This document shows positions 23,859 through 37,028 of a stretch of 64,000 nt of DNA, one piece after another. A program made the translations under genes and the position numbers. Position 1 is the first letter of the stretch; each line of letters begins with the position of its first letter. This DNA is from Paramecium pentaurelia (lineage: Eukaryota > Ciliophora > Oligohymenophorea > Peniculida > Parameciidae), in NCBI GenBank assembly GCA_905183005.1, contig CAJJDO010000111.1, positions 128,942-192,941 of the forward strand. The letters are read 5' to 3'. Below the pieces are notes generated by a model. The model ran no database searches, was not told the DNA's origin, and saw only the letters and a list, made by a program, of their open reading frames with translations.

Positions 23859-24582
23859 TCACAATTACTATAATTTCTTTTCAAAATCATCCAAATCCTA
23901 ATTAGCTCCCTATTATTTCATCTATTATTGTTGAGGCAATAGCTTATTTGGTCCTGCTTGTTAAGATTCAATCTAATATATTAAGTCATCAGCCTAAGAT
24001 AATTTAATAGAATACTTATTATTACATATCTCCCAAATCAACATCATCATTCATGTTCTCCATAGCATCATCCATTTATTCCTATACAATACCCATTTTC
24101 ATCATTTCTTTTTATAAATCCTACATAGTAGCTGAGATTTCCTTGATATTCATCAATTTATTAATCTCTCTCATAACATTAGAGATGCTTCCCATAGCTT
24201 AAGCCATTTTAATATTAGCAAACATATTATCTATTCCATACATAACATTTTAAATCTTTCCTTTATTTATTAGATTTCTTTCTTTTTGTTTTTAACATTA
24301 AATGACTTATTTTGCATAAGTCTATTTAATAAATTTATCAGCTTTGTCTCCTTTCTTTATTTCTTTTTGAAGTAAATCTTCAGCCTTTCTCCTTGCCTAT
24401 TCAATTTAAAAATTTTATCTTTTAAAACTTAAATTAATAAAGTACCTTTCAATTTCTCTCATTTCTTTTTACAACTCTTTATTCATTGATCTTTATTTAT
24501 CTCTTAATTGATCTTTATTCATAGATTATAAAGTTGGTTCAGCTTTAGGAGCTGGAGCTTATTTGGATCCGAAAAAATTCAT
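23859..24582 (-). CDS. ESCRT-III subunit, Vps2/CHMP2-like
   Basis: 224 residues, introns 24419-24445 and 23994-24015. A basic/amphipathic start (MNFFGSKQAPAPKAEP) and helix KDQLRDKQRSMNKELQKEMREIERQ match SNF7-domain helix 1. KMAQAMGSISNVMREINKLM, EISATMQDLQKEMMKMGIVQEQMDDAMENM resembles CHMP2 (MAQAM..., TMQNFQKE...) more than CHMP3/Vps24, but the two are close. Such subunits polymerise on endosomal and other membranes to drive fission. The Gln-rich end lacks an obvious MIM1 helix. The 27-base first intron has no in-frame stop. Confidence 0.85.
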
Positions 24583-24623
24583 AATGAATAAAATATATAT
24601 ATAATAATGTATATTGTTATGAA

Positions 24624-24806
24624 TCATAATGTTGTATTTAAATGAAAAAATTCGTAATCAATATTTTAACGAATAACCTATCCTCTATAATAACCATCAA
24701 TTTTAGTTATAACTCCCTTAAAATCATACTCCTCTTCTGCCTTTGGTTTAAGCTGGGCTGTATTTTAATACTGAATATTTGCGGGTGGTGCACAACACTA
24801 TCCCAT
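24624..24806 (-). CDS. Small 60-residue protein starting MGQCC
   Basis: A single exon to TGA, starting MGQCCAPPANIQYQ, then LKPKAEEEYDFKGVITKIDG and YYRGQVIRQNIDYEFFH. MGxCC is a strong candidate for dual acylation (N-myristoylation plus palmitoylation), so it may sit at a membrane. Codon use and frame are convincing for so short a gene. Family unknown. Confidence 0.65.
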
Positions 24807-25755
24807 TAATTTAAAATATAAATAATATCATTTTTTTTGTCAATTTTAGATTTGATATGTAGATTTTAATCCTATTTTCTTTAATGAATTGACAAAATCT
24901 ACTTCTATTAACAATCAAAAGAGTTTATGTATTAATGAAAATGTAACAGAATAATTTAAATTTTATGAAGAGACATTCTCATTCTATTTGATTTTTAATT
25001 CATCAAAAAAAATTGAATTGTCAAGCTTTACAAACTTCTTAAACTTAAGTATTTAAATAGATAATATTGATGTGATAATTTAATAAATATTTTGATATCA
25101 TCATATTTGTTTATTAGATCAAATAAATATTCCATATATTTATATGAAAATATAATTATCTATTTTTTTACTCTAAATACAAAAGATTATAATGTACAAA
25201 TCTCGAATTTGTACTATTTGATTTATTTTAAATAATTAACACAATAAGTTAGGTTTCATTTATTACAAGATAGAACTAATTATTCACAATAGTATAGGCT
25301 TAAAACAAGAAAATTTAATATGGATCATTAAAAATTGATTTTTTTACTATTATAGTAATTATCAATTAATTTAAAGTGGAACTATTTTCATTTAATAATC
25401 AGAACATTTTCTAACATTCAAATTGTAATCTACTCTTCATTTTGGATATTAAAATAGTCATATCCTTATTATTAATATATTATATAGACTTAAATCTATT
25501 TTTAAACATTCTTATTTATTTATTCTGATTTTTTCATTATTTCATAAATTATATAAAAAATGCAGACATTATTATTTATTTGAATATTTATTTGGCTCCT
25601 ATTCAATTTGAATTATCCCACTTTGAAATTGAATTATATCTCTTTAGATGTGGATATTTAGAATAATAAGATAGAATAGATACTCAATTCTGAAGATTTC
25701 AAAGAATATGTTTATGATTATTAAATACTTAATGTATCTTATACTATTGTAAATC
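24807..25755. other. Intergenic, 950 bp, possible small remnant
   Basis: Mostly featureless AT-rich DNA. Around 25585-25690 on the plus strand a short open stretch without ATG (APIQFELSHFEIELYLFRCG) has coding-like composition and may be an exon remnant. Nothing else noted. Confidence 0.4.
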
Positions 25756-26107
25756 TCATTTGGCATTTTTCTTAGCTTCTTATTATTTTTTAAGTTGATT
25801 GGCATCAACAAATACGATAGTCTTGCATCTCTTGATGACCTTTAACCACTTCAATTTACACTTAACACATTCAAGTCTAAAAGGATTAACAAATGTCATA
25901 CTTTAAGGCAACCTTCTTTGTTGTCTTTGCCTTCTTTCTGAATATAGGTTTAGTTTGTCCTCCATAACCAGCTTGCTTCATGTCGTACCTTCTTCTACCT
26001 TAAGCAAATGGACTTTCCTTGCTCTTTTTATATTGGGACACTTTGCAACTTTAATGACTTCCACATTTTCTGCAATAGGTCTTTCTGTTTTTGGGGACGT
26101 TCACCAT
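25756..26107 (-). CDS. RPL36A: 60S ribosomal protein eL42 (L36a/L44)
   Basis: 108 residues, one intron (25877-25901). MVNVPKNRKTYCRKCG, VSQYKKSKESPFAQGRRRYD, KQAGYGGQTKPIFRKKAKTTKK and LECVKCKLKWLKVIKRCK match eL42 to the end, including the four zinc-binding Cys (CRKC, CVKC). It lies at the ribosomal E site. Pro is present in GGQTKPIF, where replacement gives cycloheximide resistance in yeasts. Confidence 0.95.
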
Positions 26108-26258
26108 TTATTATTTTTTTAATAAAATTTAATCATTTTTTGAAATTCCAAAAGAATCATAATTTTTATTGAATCAAATCAATAGTATAGAATGATTCAT
26201 CTCATATCTAAATAATATTTGATAGATTCTTAGAATATAAAAGAAGAAATTGAAATAT

Positions 26259-27528
26259 TCATAGTAATTTTTATAATCTTAACAAATACTATTTAATCAA
26301 TTCTAATTATTATTTCTGTCCTTCTATTTATACATTATACTATTAAAATTAAATAATATTATAATACATCATTTGCCATTTATTCTGTAATTTTTAAAAC
26401 TTAATTATAATTTTAAGCTTATTTTAAATATTCATCAATTTCAGCACCTTCATCATTTTATTATTGAACTAAAAAGCTTTAACAAAATTCATAATCTATT
26501 TTTTATTCTTTAATTTTATCAATTTAATGATTTCTAATTTATTATTATGAATCAGGTTAATTATTGATATAATCTAATAATTAATATGTATTAGATTCAT
26601 GTTGTTAACATACTTTATTTAAATTCTTAGATTAGGATTCAATATTATTTAAAATTTAATCATAGATTAAATCATTATTTTTTATTTTCTATTCTTTTAT
26701 TTCTTAAAATGTTTAACAAATTTGATTAAATAATTGATTAACTTATTTATCTATTTAATCATAATCTTAAAATTATGGAACATCTTTATTGAATGCAATA
26801 TTAGCATTTGATTTTTCCATAGATAAAATTTCTTATTATAAATCACTTTCAATTTTAGCAACAAATTTTAATTCAATTGTTTTTTCTAATAGTTTTAATT
26901 CATTATCAATGTTCATTTCCATTTTTTAAACTACTTAATCAGATAAATTATTTTATTCTTCTATTTTATCAAATATTATTTTTCTTGTTTATTTTACTTT
27001 TTATTCTAATTGAGATACTTATTATTAATATATAATATTATTCTTCTAATCTTTAATAAATTATTTCATTTCAATTTTATAAATATCTTTATTATTTTAA
27101 GTTAATGATGAATTATCTAATGGTTAATTTAAGGATAAGATTTATGTTTAGGCTTCTTCTTGAAATTTATAAACCTATTGTTTATTATTTGCAGATTATT
27201 TTTAATCAATTTTTAAAGTGATTTCTGATATAGATTTTGAAATCTCATTAATTAATTCAATTAATGTCATATATTAACTTTCTAAATATTCACACAAGAG
27301 AGGTTTATTAAAATGTTCTTCAATTAAATTTAATTCATATTGATTTCCTATTTGAATTTAATATTTCTAATTTTGTATAGGTTTAGTTTATTGATCATCA
27401 AATATTTACTTTACTAATTCTATTTATTAATCTTTAGGAATTTATATTTCTAGTATTTTCAATTCTTTAATCATATTTTTAATTGATTCATCTTCAATAT
27501 CGACATAATTCGAGAGTGTTTAAAGCAT
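26259..27528 (-). CDS. Gln/Asn-rich coiled-coil protein, unrecognised
   Basis: 413 residues after one intron (26340-26367, 28 bases). Long heptad-like helices dominate (ESIKNMIKELKILEIQIPKD, VSQLEQKVKQTRKIIFDKIEE, VVQKMEMNIDNELKLLEKTI, QIDKIKEQKIDYEFCQSFL). There is no signal peptide, membrane segment or known domain. The intron near the 3' end switches to a terminal IEGQKQQLELIKQYLLRLQ helix. Probably structural; the partner is unknown. Confidence 0.75.
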
Positions 27529-27798
27529 ATAATTTAAATTTGAATTTTTATGATAATTAATGAATTAAAGTGTAGTATTGAATAAAAAAATATATTATTT
27601 AAAGAAGTAGATAAAGATTAATTATATGATTAAGATAATCTCTAAAATTAATAATAAATATTTAAGAAGTATTAATAAGGATTGTGAATTTAGTATAAAT
27701 AATATATTAGAGTGAAGAACTGTCATATAGTTGATTTGTTTATAATTTTAATAGTTATTTTATTAATAATGATAGCATAACCTAGATATTCTTAGAAA

Positions 27799-30468
27799 AT
27801 GGCTGATACATTCTCAAATAGCAAAGACTTTTATTCTTTTCACTAAAAATAACTGATTGGAACAAAAGTACATCCTCAACTTTTAGAACATTTATCAATC
27901 TCTTAGCGAACTAAAATGGCAACTATGAAGGACAGGACAAGTTCAGATATATTTACAAGCTTCATTAATAGAGGGATGTTGCATAGTGAATAGAAAGAGT
28001 TAAATCTTTAAACTTATGACAATTCTTCAACGATGATGATTAAGTAGAATGATGATGAAAGAATTAGTAAAGAAGAGTAAATAACACCATAGATTCTACA
28101 AACTTAAGGGGAATAAGAGAAATGTAAGAAATCATATTATATATCAATAGCAAAGAAGTTATTACCTCCTCTTAAGTTAATTACTAATAAACTGAAACAA
28201 AAGGAGAGACAAAACCAATCAAAAGAACGTGCTGAAACATTTAAAAGTTCCCTTATTGAAACGTATAAATTATATTAAATGTAGACCTACAATGTAAAAA
28301 ACTTTAGCAAGAAAACATAGAGCATTTGGATAAGGTGAATAGAAATCAACGATAGAAAATGAAACTAGTGTACATAAGATGGGAAGAACTTCTTCAACTC
28401 CTTTCATGTAAAAGTCAAAAGAAGATAAAGAGGATCATCTAACAAGCAGATCTGGAACACCTTAAAAAGAGTTATTTCATGCAAGTCCACTTAGACATAG
28501 ATAAAAGTTATAAAATAAATAAGCTATAATTCAAACTCCATAATCTAAAGGAGTAAAAGAAAAGAAGTTATAGAATGCATTTTATTCATCATCATCATAA
28601 TAATAATAAATCAAAGTCATTGACATTTAAAATGATAAAAAAATAATACCTAAGAAAAAAAAGAAATAGAATCAAGGATAAGTTATTTAATAATAGAATT
28701 AATAAAAAGAAAAATTAACATAACGTCATACTTCATATAGATGCTTTATCAATAAAATCAATTTTTCTAATAATTAATGTATTTGTTGTCCTAGTAAATT
28801 GGAAGTTCCATCTTACTTTTATTATGTAGGTAAAGGAAATAATGGTAGTCTAATTAAAAACATATTCCGTTAAAGATGGTGGTGGTAAGAAGTAGAGACT
28901 TTAGATATAATTAAAGTAAATATGTCATGGACATAATTAAAATAAAATGTTTGCATAGCTTAATTACATCCTTGCATTATTGATTCAGGACCATAGAGTT
29001 CTGAATCATTTCTTTTGAGTCATGAAGAAACTATTGGAGACACTAGTGATTCTGATATGGAAGCAAGACCAAAATAATTAAATAGTACTGCAGGTTTATA
29101 AAAGTCTACTCCTTAATAATAATAAAAGAGACCATAAAATTATTATTCTTTAAGAAGAATCTTTAATTAATTAGATCTCTAAAAAATCTTAAATTATATG
29201 GATGAAACAGGATGTTAAGACACTTAATTAATATTTAGTGATTGCACTGAAAAATTGCTCAAAGATATCAAATCTCTCTGTACTAATTAAAGGTAGGATA
29301 GCAAAAACTTTAGAATGCATAATCATATGGAAGATAATTGGCATTTGGGTAATAAAAAGGCTTTGTTCTATAATATGAAACATTATTATTAAATTATAAG
29401 AGAAGATTATAATAAATTACTTCCTGTCACTTTTCATGTATAAAAAGGAGTTAATGATATAGAATATTAGAAATTTTTAGAATATTTTAATAGGAGAACA
29501 GAAGAAATTAAAGAAATTGAAAGAACTAGAGACAGAAAGGATAAAAGAAAACTTCCAATTAATTTATGGATTATCAAACCAGGTGAATTAACAAATAGAG
29601 GTAATGGAATCACTGTATGTAATGATCTTAATGAAATCAATAAAATAATTAATGAAGAAATTCAAGAAGGTAGACCTAGAACATATATTGTATAATAATA
29701 TATAGACAATCCTCTATTATATAATAAAAGAAAATTTGATATAAGATGTTATATGCTATTGACTTCTTAAAATGGTATATTTAAAGGATATTGGTATTAA
29801 GAGGGTTATATAAGAACATCATCAAAAGAATTCACTACAAAATGTTTGGATAGATTTGTTCATTTGACTAATGATGCTGTATAATCTAAAGATTAAGATT
29901 ATGGAAAACATGAACCTGGAAATAAGATATCTTATCTTGAATTTTAAAGATATGTTGAAGCAAATCATCCTAATTCAAAATTTAATTTCTTTATAGATAT
30001 ATATCCAAAAATGAAGTCTGCTGCACTTGAAATGATGAAAGCTACTTATGGAAAAATTGATCCACATCGTAGAATTAATAGTTTTGAAGTAATAATTATA
30101 ATTTATATAAGCTTTATGGATTAGATTTTATGATTGATGACAATTTTAAATTATGGTTAATTGAAGCAAATACTAATCCATGTTTAGAACTCTCATGTCC
30201 ACTACTAAGCAGAATTATACCAACTATGGTTGAAAATCTTTTTAGGATTGCAGTTGATCCAATTTTCCCTCCTCCTTTCTTTGAAGAATGGCCTTAAAAT
30301 AAAAAATTATTTATACCAGATAATGTTGTTGAAAATAATAAATTCGAATTAATTTTTGATGAATTGATTGAAAAAAAGAATATGATCAATCTATTTCGAG
30401 ATAATAAAATAGAATAAGAATGTTTTGATATTGAAGAAGAGGAAGAAGAAGAAGAAGAAAAAGATTGA
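27799..30468 (+). CDS. Tubulin-tyrosine-ligase-like (TTLL) enzyme
   Basis: 874 residues, introns 28263-28284 and 30089-30111. The first 330 residues are basic and unordered, with Ser and Gln runs. The TTL domain shows WIIKPGELTNRGNGI (ATP-grasp lysine and Gly loop), TYIVQQYIDNPLL, KRKFDIRCYMLLT, RFVHLTNDAVQ and, at about residue 770, YGLDFMIDDNFKLWLIEANT followed by NPC, with the metal-binding Glu and Asn. It ends in a Glu run. TTLLs add Glu, Gly or Tyr to tubulin and other proteins, mainly in cilia. I cannot decide between glutamylase and glycylase from sequence alone. Confidence 0.92.
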
Positions 30469-30540
30469 GAACTGATTTGATAACTTATTTGTAAAAATAT
30501 TTTATATAAATTTATAATATATATTTTTATATTAATTAAA

Positions 30541-31310
30541 TCACTAACAAATTTAACAAAAGTAATTATTATTCCCAATCTTCTCTTCAAGTATACCTAC
30601 ACATTCTAAATGATACCATTCTTTACATGAATCACACTATTATTATATTAATTTATTACTTAAATATATTTTCTATCTGGATTCAAAGGTTATCGACATA
30701 AACAGAATTTTTATAATATTTCATAACCTCTAAATTTCTATTTTTCAGAATCCCATGATAATCTATTAAAATAAATAGTTGATTCTATTTCATTCAATTC
30801 AACATACTCATTACATGTTATAATATTGCATTTATTTATAATAGTCTATGCTAAAATATACTCTTAATGTTTGGTTTTAAATAGTTCCTATTCTGAAACC
30901 CATTCATTACTTTTTGGATGGTTTTTAATAACTTCACTCTTTCTCATGTACCATTGAATATTACATAAACATATATATTTATTTGTTCTAGGAACCATAA
31001 TAGACACAATTTATTTGATTATCCCTATATAATCATCCTCATGATTATCACCACTATTGATTAAAACAGCTTCACCAACATTAATGTCTCTTCCTTAAAC
31101 TCTAATTTAGTCATACTCTTAAAACAACCCTCTATTTCTTTTTGAAGCTGTAATTAGTTGCTACCATTTTTGTTACTTATACAAATCTCGTATACTTAGT
31201 AATTATTCTTTATTGATTTTTTTCTTTTAGGTGCTTTAACTATTGTGAGATGCTTTTTTCAATTATTATTTGTTTAGTATAGTTTTTTTAATCCAGTGAG
31301 AATAATTCAT
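30541..31310 (-). CDS. BAH-PHD domain chromatin reader
   Basis: 248 residues, one intron (30637-30659). A basic lead is followed by a BAH-like domain: DINVGEAVLINSGDN, DYIGIIKQIVSIM, ICLCNIQWYMRKSEVI, ELFKTKHQEYILAQTI and CNIITCNEYVEL. A C-terminal PHD finger follows: FCLCRQPLNPDRKYIQCDSC, then KEWYHLECVGI and YFCQICQ, a complete C4HC3 zinc set. BAH and PHD modules read nucleosomes and methylated histone tails, so a nuclear chromatin role is likely. The start lies 50 bases from the stop of the upstream B-box gene on the same strand. Confidence 0.88.
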
Positions 31311-31360
31311 TTTATTTATTTAGGATCTAAAATTAATTGATTTATATTTTAATTAAAAAA

Positions 31361-34338
31361 TCAATTTGAATCTCCACTGCTTTCAGATATATTCAATATG
31401 TCTTAATCTTTGAATTATGGGGAACAAAACAGTGTTTTTTGATATTAATCTTTTCGTATTTCTAAATGACTATTATTTTGACTTGATTCACTGGGATATG
31501 TCATTTATTTTTAATCACTGAAATGTTTCATTTCTTTAGAACTAAACATCTATTAGACTTCTTTATCTTCATCATTTTCAAATTCACTTGGATCTTATTG
31601 ATCATCACACAAATTCATTTATTGAACTGAATCCATCAATTAAGATTATTTATTTGATAAAATAGCTTTTTTACATGTTTCAGTATCTTATAGATATTAT
31701 AAACATTAAACTCCTTGAATTTCATATTTTTTTATATCAGGTGTTTCTAATATAAATTTTTAACTTGATTAAATCATCTATTAATAAAATCTAAGTTAAA
31801 ATAATAATATAATTATACTATTATGTTTTGGATTGATTATTCGAGATTTTGTTTAAGATAGATCTAAATTTCTCACTTTTAGCAGGACTAACACTCGAAT
31901 CATTTTAAATGAATTCACTATTTTATTATTAATCTTCAATATTATCAAAGAGAGTTCTGAAAGTACTTTTTTATTTTTAGAAAGCATCTTTAGGTATTTA
32001 AACATAATCTTCTAATTTAGTGGCTGTTCTTTAAACTGATTATTTAGTTTAACCACTGGCAGGACTATGAGGAGTAGATTTATGTGATTCATGATCACTT
32101 AATTATCCATCATCATCAGGTATATTTTTTTTGGATTCTCTATAACTTTCTAGAATCATAATTGGATTAGAAGTAACAGATTATTTATCTTCATGTATAC
32201 TTTATTTAGAATTCTTTTCAGATTCTAAAATATTCATAAATATATCTTTATTTTCAAAAGAAATATAAAGATTATTTTTATTTGTATTTTATTGTTATTA
32301 TTATGATTATAATTTAGTAGCACTTAATTAATAAATATTAGTATCATTAAAATATTAGTAAAAATTAGATGGAGTTTCATTATTATGTGGTTATGTTTTG
32401 GATCCACTATAATCAGTTTTAATTCTTTATTATTAATTTGATTAGTTGATTTATGAATCAACAGTATCAGTTCTTTTCTTTGGAGGAGTTGGTTAAGTTC
32501 TAATAGTTTAATTGAATATTGAATTTATATGTAAAATTAATTATTATTCAGATTCACTTAATTAAAAACTAATATTATAATAAAAAGTATATACTTTTAT
32601 ACAATCAAAGCTAAAGTAGATTGAATATCTGTTTTGGATAATGATTTAACTGAAATAGTAGATGATAATAATTATGTTTGGAATTCATTCATTTTAATAA
32701 ATTCAGATTAATAATAATCCATAATTTTTCTAAAAGGATCCATTCTTATATCTTCTAAAACTTCAGTCCAATTCTTTTCAATATCTTATTTTATATTTTA
32801 AGCATCCAATTAATGTTACTATAATACATAATATAAGTTTGATAATTATTTTAAAGATTCTTATCTTTGATTCTAAAGTATTTACATACTATTATTACAA
32901 GCATCATTTATTATTTGTTACATTACTTATTTAGATTATTGACATTTACTAATTTAAGATTCATACCATTAATTAATTTTTTCAATTTGATTTTACATTT
33001 AATTTAATATATCAGCTCTTTATGAATTTGAATATTCTAATTTAGTTAAAAAACCACTTAATTCTCTTTCCTTGAAATTAGCATCTGAAAAATTTGAATG
33101 TCTATTTGAATCTACTGAATTTGATTAAAATGATAATATTTATGATTCTTATGACTTAATTATCAATTGACTTAAATCTTACACAATCTTACCTTAACTA
33201 GCTACTACAATAGCACATTATGAACAATAAAATATCTATTTTTAATATTCATCCACAAAATATTTAGCTTTTTTAGTTCTATGATTAATACATGTTCTAA
33301 CAGGAAATGATTCTTATAAATGATCATTAGATCCACTAGTATTTTAATATGGTGATTGTTATGTTAATATTTTAGCTTAATGAAATTTGCTATTTAAACT
33401 TTCACCAACCTATTATTAATGTATTATCTTACACTTTATTATTCTATAGATATTTTAGAATGCAAATAAGTACTTGGAGTACCAATATTTAATAAATTCA
33501 TATCATTCTCTTTCTCTTTGTCATAATAAATCATTCTAATACATTGTTCATCCAAAACAGATTTACTTTTACTATGTTCTGTATTTAATGTTGTAGTTGT
33601 AACTTTGGTTGGTGTATGATTCATTCCAAAATCACATTTCTTTAAAATATTTGGTTTTAAATTATATGAAACTGAATTAGCTGAATTATGACCTTTAATT
33701 TTATGGTTTGATTTTGTTTATTATTGTTGTATAGATAAATATGGACCTAATTATAATGCATTTGTTTTAGGTTTTTGTGAATTTGAACTTTTTGGAGATG
33801 AAATAGCTTTAAATTTACATTATAATTTATTACTTTAATGATTTTATAATAGAGATGCTACACTTTCTTATATTTCTGATGGTGTTGGAGATTTAGCTAT
33901 AAATCTATTAATCTAAGGAGTAGCTGAATATTCTTCATTTACAAGTGAAGAAGGTCTTCTTTATAAGAATTCTTCATTCTTTTTATAATTGCTTTATTGA
34001 GAATTTGGTGAATAATCTCTCCTTTTACTAAATTGATTCAATTTTTCTTAAAATTATTCATTTACAATATGACTTTTATTTTGCAAAGACATGTTAGATT
34101 TATGAATAGCAATTTATTGGTATGGTTTTTAAGATGGTTTAGATACTTAATTGTTTGATCTTGGTGATGATGGTTTCTTATCCATAATTTCATTAGTTTT
34201 TTTGTTAAAAAAGTTCTCATTGATCTGTGTGGGAATCAAATTTGAAAGTTTAATCTTATCAGGTTTGTTAGAAAATTATTGTGCTAAAAATTATTAAGCT
34301 TATTGTTATTTGAGTATTTATTGCATTTGTTATGACAT
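31361..34338 (-). CDS. Large Ser/Asn/Gln-rich protein with a B-box-like zinc finger
   Basis: 966 residues, introns 33410-33432, 32569-32594 and 31791-31818. The first 380 residues are low-complexity with many SP sites. The third exon region then reads CINHRTKKAKYFVDEY, QIFYCSQCAI, a CX2H...CX2C pattern like the B-box fingers common in Paramecium proteins. It is followed by a coiled coil (NQMQNQIEKINQWYESQ; LEDIRMDPFRKIMDYYQSE). The C-terminal 370 residues are Ser/Thr/Asp-rich with TPH/SPA sites. Likely a scaffold; no catalytic domain. Adjacent to the BAH-PHD gene in the same direction. Confidence 0.8.
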
Positions 34339-34946
34339 TTCTTAACTATGAAATTCAAATTCAATTTCTAAATTTAATTATATAAATGCCTCCAAATATT
34401 TAATAATCTAATTACTTTATATTAACAGCTACTTTACTATTGATGTGTTATTACTTAAATTAACCATTAACTCTTTATATTTATCACAATATATCACTCA
34501 ATAATCATCTTAATCTATAAACATTAAATATCATTATCAATACTTTGAATTCAAGTACTCTTATACTTATTTATTTTAACTAATTCTTTATTAACTTCTA
34601 TATACTTACATATCTTTATACTTAAATATCTATATGTTTTACAATTATATTTTTTACTATTTTATTTTTAACAATTACTAAAATATTTTTTAATATATCT
34701 TTAAATTCATCTATTTTCAATAATAAAATAAGAAAACATTATCTTATTATATTCTCTATTAACATCACATCCTCATTATTCTTACTATTATTCAGAATTA
34801 CCTTATCATTAACTTAATTCTAATACAACTTAATTAACATCAAAATCATGGAAAATATGCTCTCTTATTGATTACTTATAGATTTTAAATAGTATACTTA
34901 AAACATTAGAAGTTCACTTTAATTTGAAGCTTATTAAAATTTTTAT
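34339..34946. other. Intergenic, 610 bp, divergent promoters
   Basis: AT-rich spacer between divergent genes. Several plain CTTATT/TTAACA runs; no coding frame or repeat recognised. Confidence 0.45.
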
Positions 34947-35459
34947 ATGCTTGATAAAGCACTAAAATTTTCGTAATTCAAGGAACCTCCATCTTAGTTC
35001 CTTGAAATTTTATAACAACCTCTAAATGTAATCAAATCAAAGCCCAACTACTTTTATAAAGAATATGAAAATTCCCCTAACAAATTCAAAAGATTGAGAA
35101 TTTCAACCCATCATGAAGGTGCTGTCAATAATATTGTTATTGACTTGAATATCCCAAGTCCAAACTTTAGAGTATAACAAAAATTGGATTACCATGACAA
35201 TAATATCACAATCCATTCTCATATCACTAGTTAAAAAACTACACCAAAAACATCACGATCAAATAGTCCCTTAAAGAAAGTATATTTAGGCTCTAGCCTA
35301 GTAGCTCGAAGAAAATTAAATGGTTATGTAAAACACAAAAAATCACCTGACCCTTATGAAATATGTCGATAAATGACAAAGAAAATATAATATAAGAAAA
35401 CTGAAACTTTGACTATTGCTTCTCAAACTCTCTATCTTTTAGCAAAATATGGTACTTGA
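34947..35459 (+). CDS. Uncharacterised basic protein, 170 residues
   Basis: Single exon from ATG to TGA with neighbour-like codon use. Starts MLDKALKFSQFKEPPSQFLE; later EYENSPNKFKRLRISTHHEG, VNNIVIDLNIPSPNFRVQQK, SRSNSPLKKVYLGSS and DPYEICRQMTKKIQYKKTE. Basic, with SP and SPLKK sites, otherwise no domain. Function unknown. Confidence 0.65.
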
Positions 35460-35867
35460 TAACTCAAATAATGATATTTATTAAATTTTCTTAGATTTAC
35501 TTAGAAACAACCCTTTAGAATTTACAATATGTATTGATTATTTAATCTTATATTAAATTAATTTATATATCTGACAGATATATATATATATCAATGTTAA
35601 TTAATTCAGTTATTTGATAATATGTCTATTCAATTTCAAATTGTGATTTATATTTAATTAGTTTTAATAAAAACCAAAATTTTTTTATCACTGGTTTTTT
35701 TAAAGACATTGAGCAATTAATATTTCAATTATCTTAGAGTTTTTAAATAGTCTAATCATAATCATTAATATTAATAAGATTTAATATCATTATGAAAAGA
35801 TATATAAGGAGTAAAGAACATTATAATATGTTATTATAAATTAACTATTTTTATGAAAGACAATTTA

Positions 35868-36593
35868 TCAGCTTTTTAGAATTTGTCTACATTAATCAAA
35901 ATAATAAGTCATTTCTTATATTTTTTTTTGAGTCTAAATATTTGCTTCTTAGTTATTATCCAATAAGAATATCATCATTCTTTAACAGATCTGCTATTAT
36001 TATTATTTATAATTTCTTAGCCATATTTATTGCTCAAGGAATATAATAATAGATTCATACTACAAACATGAATATTTAAGAAGAAATCTGATAAATATTT
36101 TTGAGAATTCAATTAATTATTGAATATCTCCTTGTTTAGCAACTAATTTAGATTTTGCTTCCGAGAAGTATAACTATGGAACTATGATATTTATATCGTA
36201 TCCTATCATTTATAAAATACAAGATTCTACATCAATTATTTCTTCTGAAATTATTTTGAATGATAATAAATGCAGTTGTATATTTCTAAACAGAGCAATC
36301 ATACACTTCAATATCTTTAGCTGTCAAAAATAAACGTGCTGTTATATGAGTGTGGGTCTATTGAAAAAATTACAATTAAATTGTTGAGCAAAACATGTGG
36401 AAAATAAAGAGTCTCTAATTAATTTATTCTTTAAATAGAAAAAATTTAATCAAAAGAGTTTTTGAATATATTTCTAATATATTTCTACATCTTAATTTGT
36501 TAGAATCAACTTGTTCAATACATAGTTAAATGAATCAATATTATTTTAAATAAAGATTAATTTATGTAGATTTTGAACTTATATAAAAGACAT
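35868..36593 (-). pseudogene. Cyclin-like gene remnant
   Basis: Minus-strand fragments in more than one frame together resemble a cyclin box. One frame from ATG 36593 gives SFNYVLNKLILTNQDVEIYQ, broken by TGA. A second frame gives HITARLFLTAKDIEV, the cyclin A(C)xxLAAKxxE signature. The first frame resumes as ISEEIIDVESCILQMIGYDI (the conserved E..ILQ.L.YD helix) and runs to TGA at 35868-35870. No short GT...AG introns reconcile the frames and two in-frame TGA are present, so this is most likely a decayed paralogue. It lies in an otherwise gene-poor 1.5-kb stretch. Confidence 0.45.
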
Positions 36594-37028
36594 TTTTATA
36601 TAAATTCTTTCAATACTTTATCAAATGGTTCTATTCATTATTTTAATGATTATCTTGTTTCATTCTAAATTCGATAGTGATGGATTCTGAAATATAATTA
36701 TTCTTTATTTTATCGAATATAACATTTTATGTAAAATTTAAAGATTAAATAAATGATATTTTTATAACGACAATGAGGACTATTATATGACGTAAATGGT
36801 TATTTATAATCTATTGCATAAATGTAATAAAAATACGTAATTTTACAAAATAAAAAATCACAATTTCTATTGTAATTTTAATTTGATCCTAATTTTAAAG
36901 CATTTCAATATTTATATTACTTAAACTTAATATAAATTTTTTATTTAAATTTATACTAATTCAAAAGGTAGAGGGGAATAGGGAGATCATTATATTAGAT
37001 AATAAAATTGATAATTAAATGCTAATTT

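Noticed and set aside
30294..30590. Minus-strand Ser-rich ORF of 98 residues
   Set aside because: It is antisense to the Glu run at the end of the TTLL gene; the TTLL motifs and stop support the plus strand.
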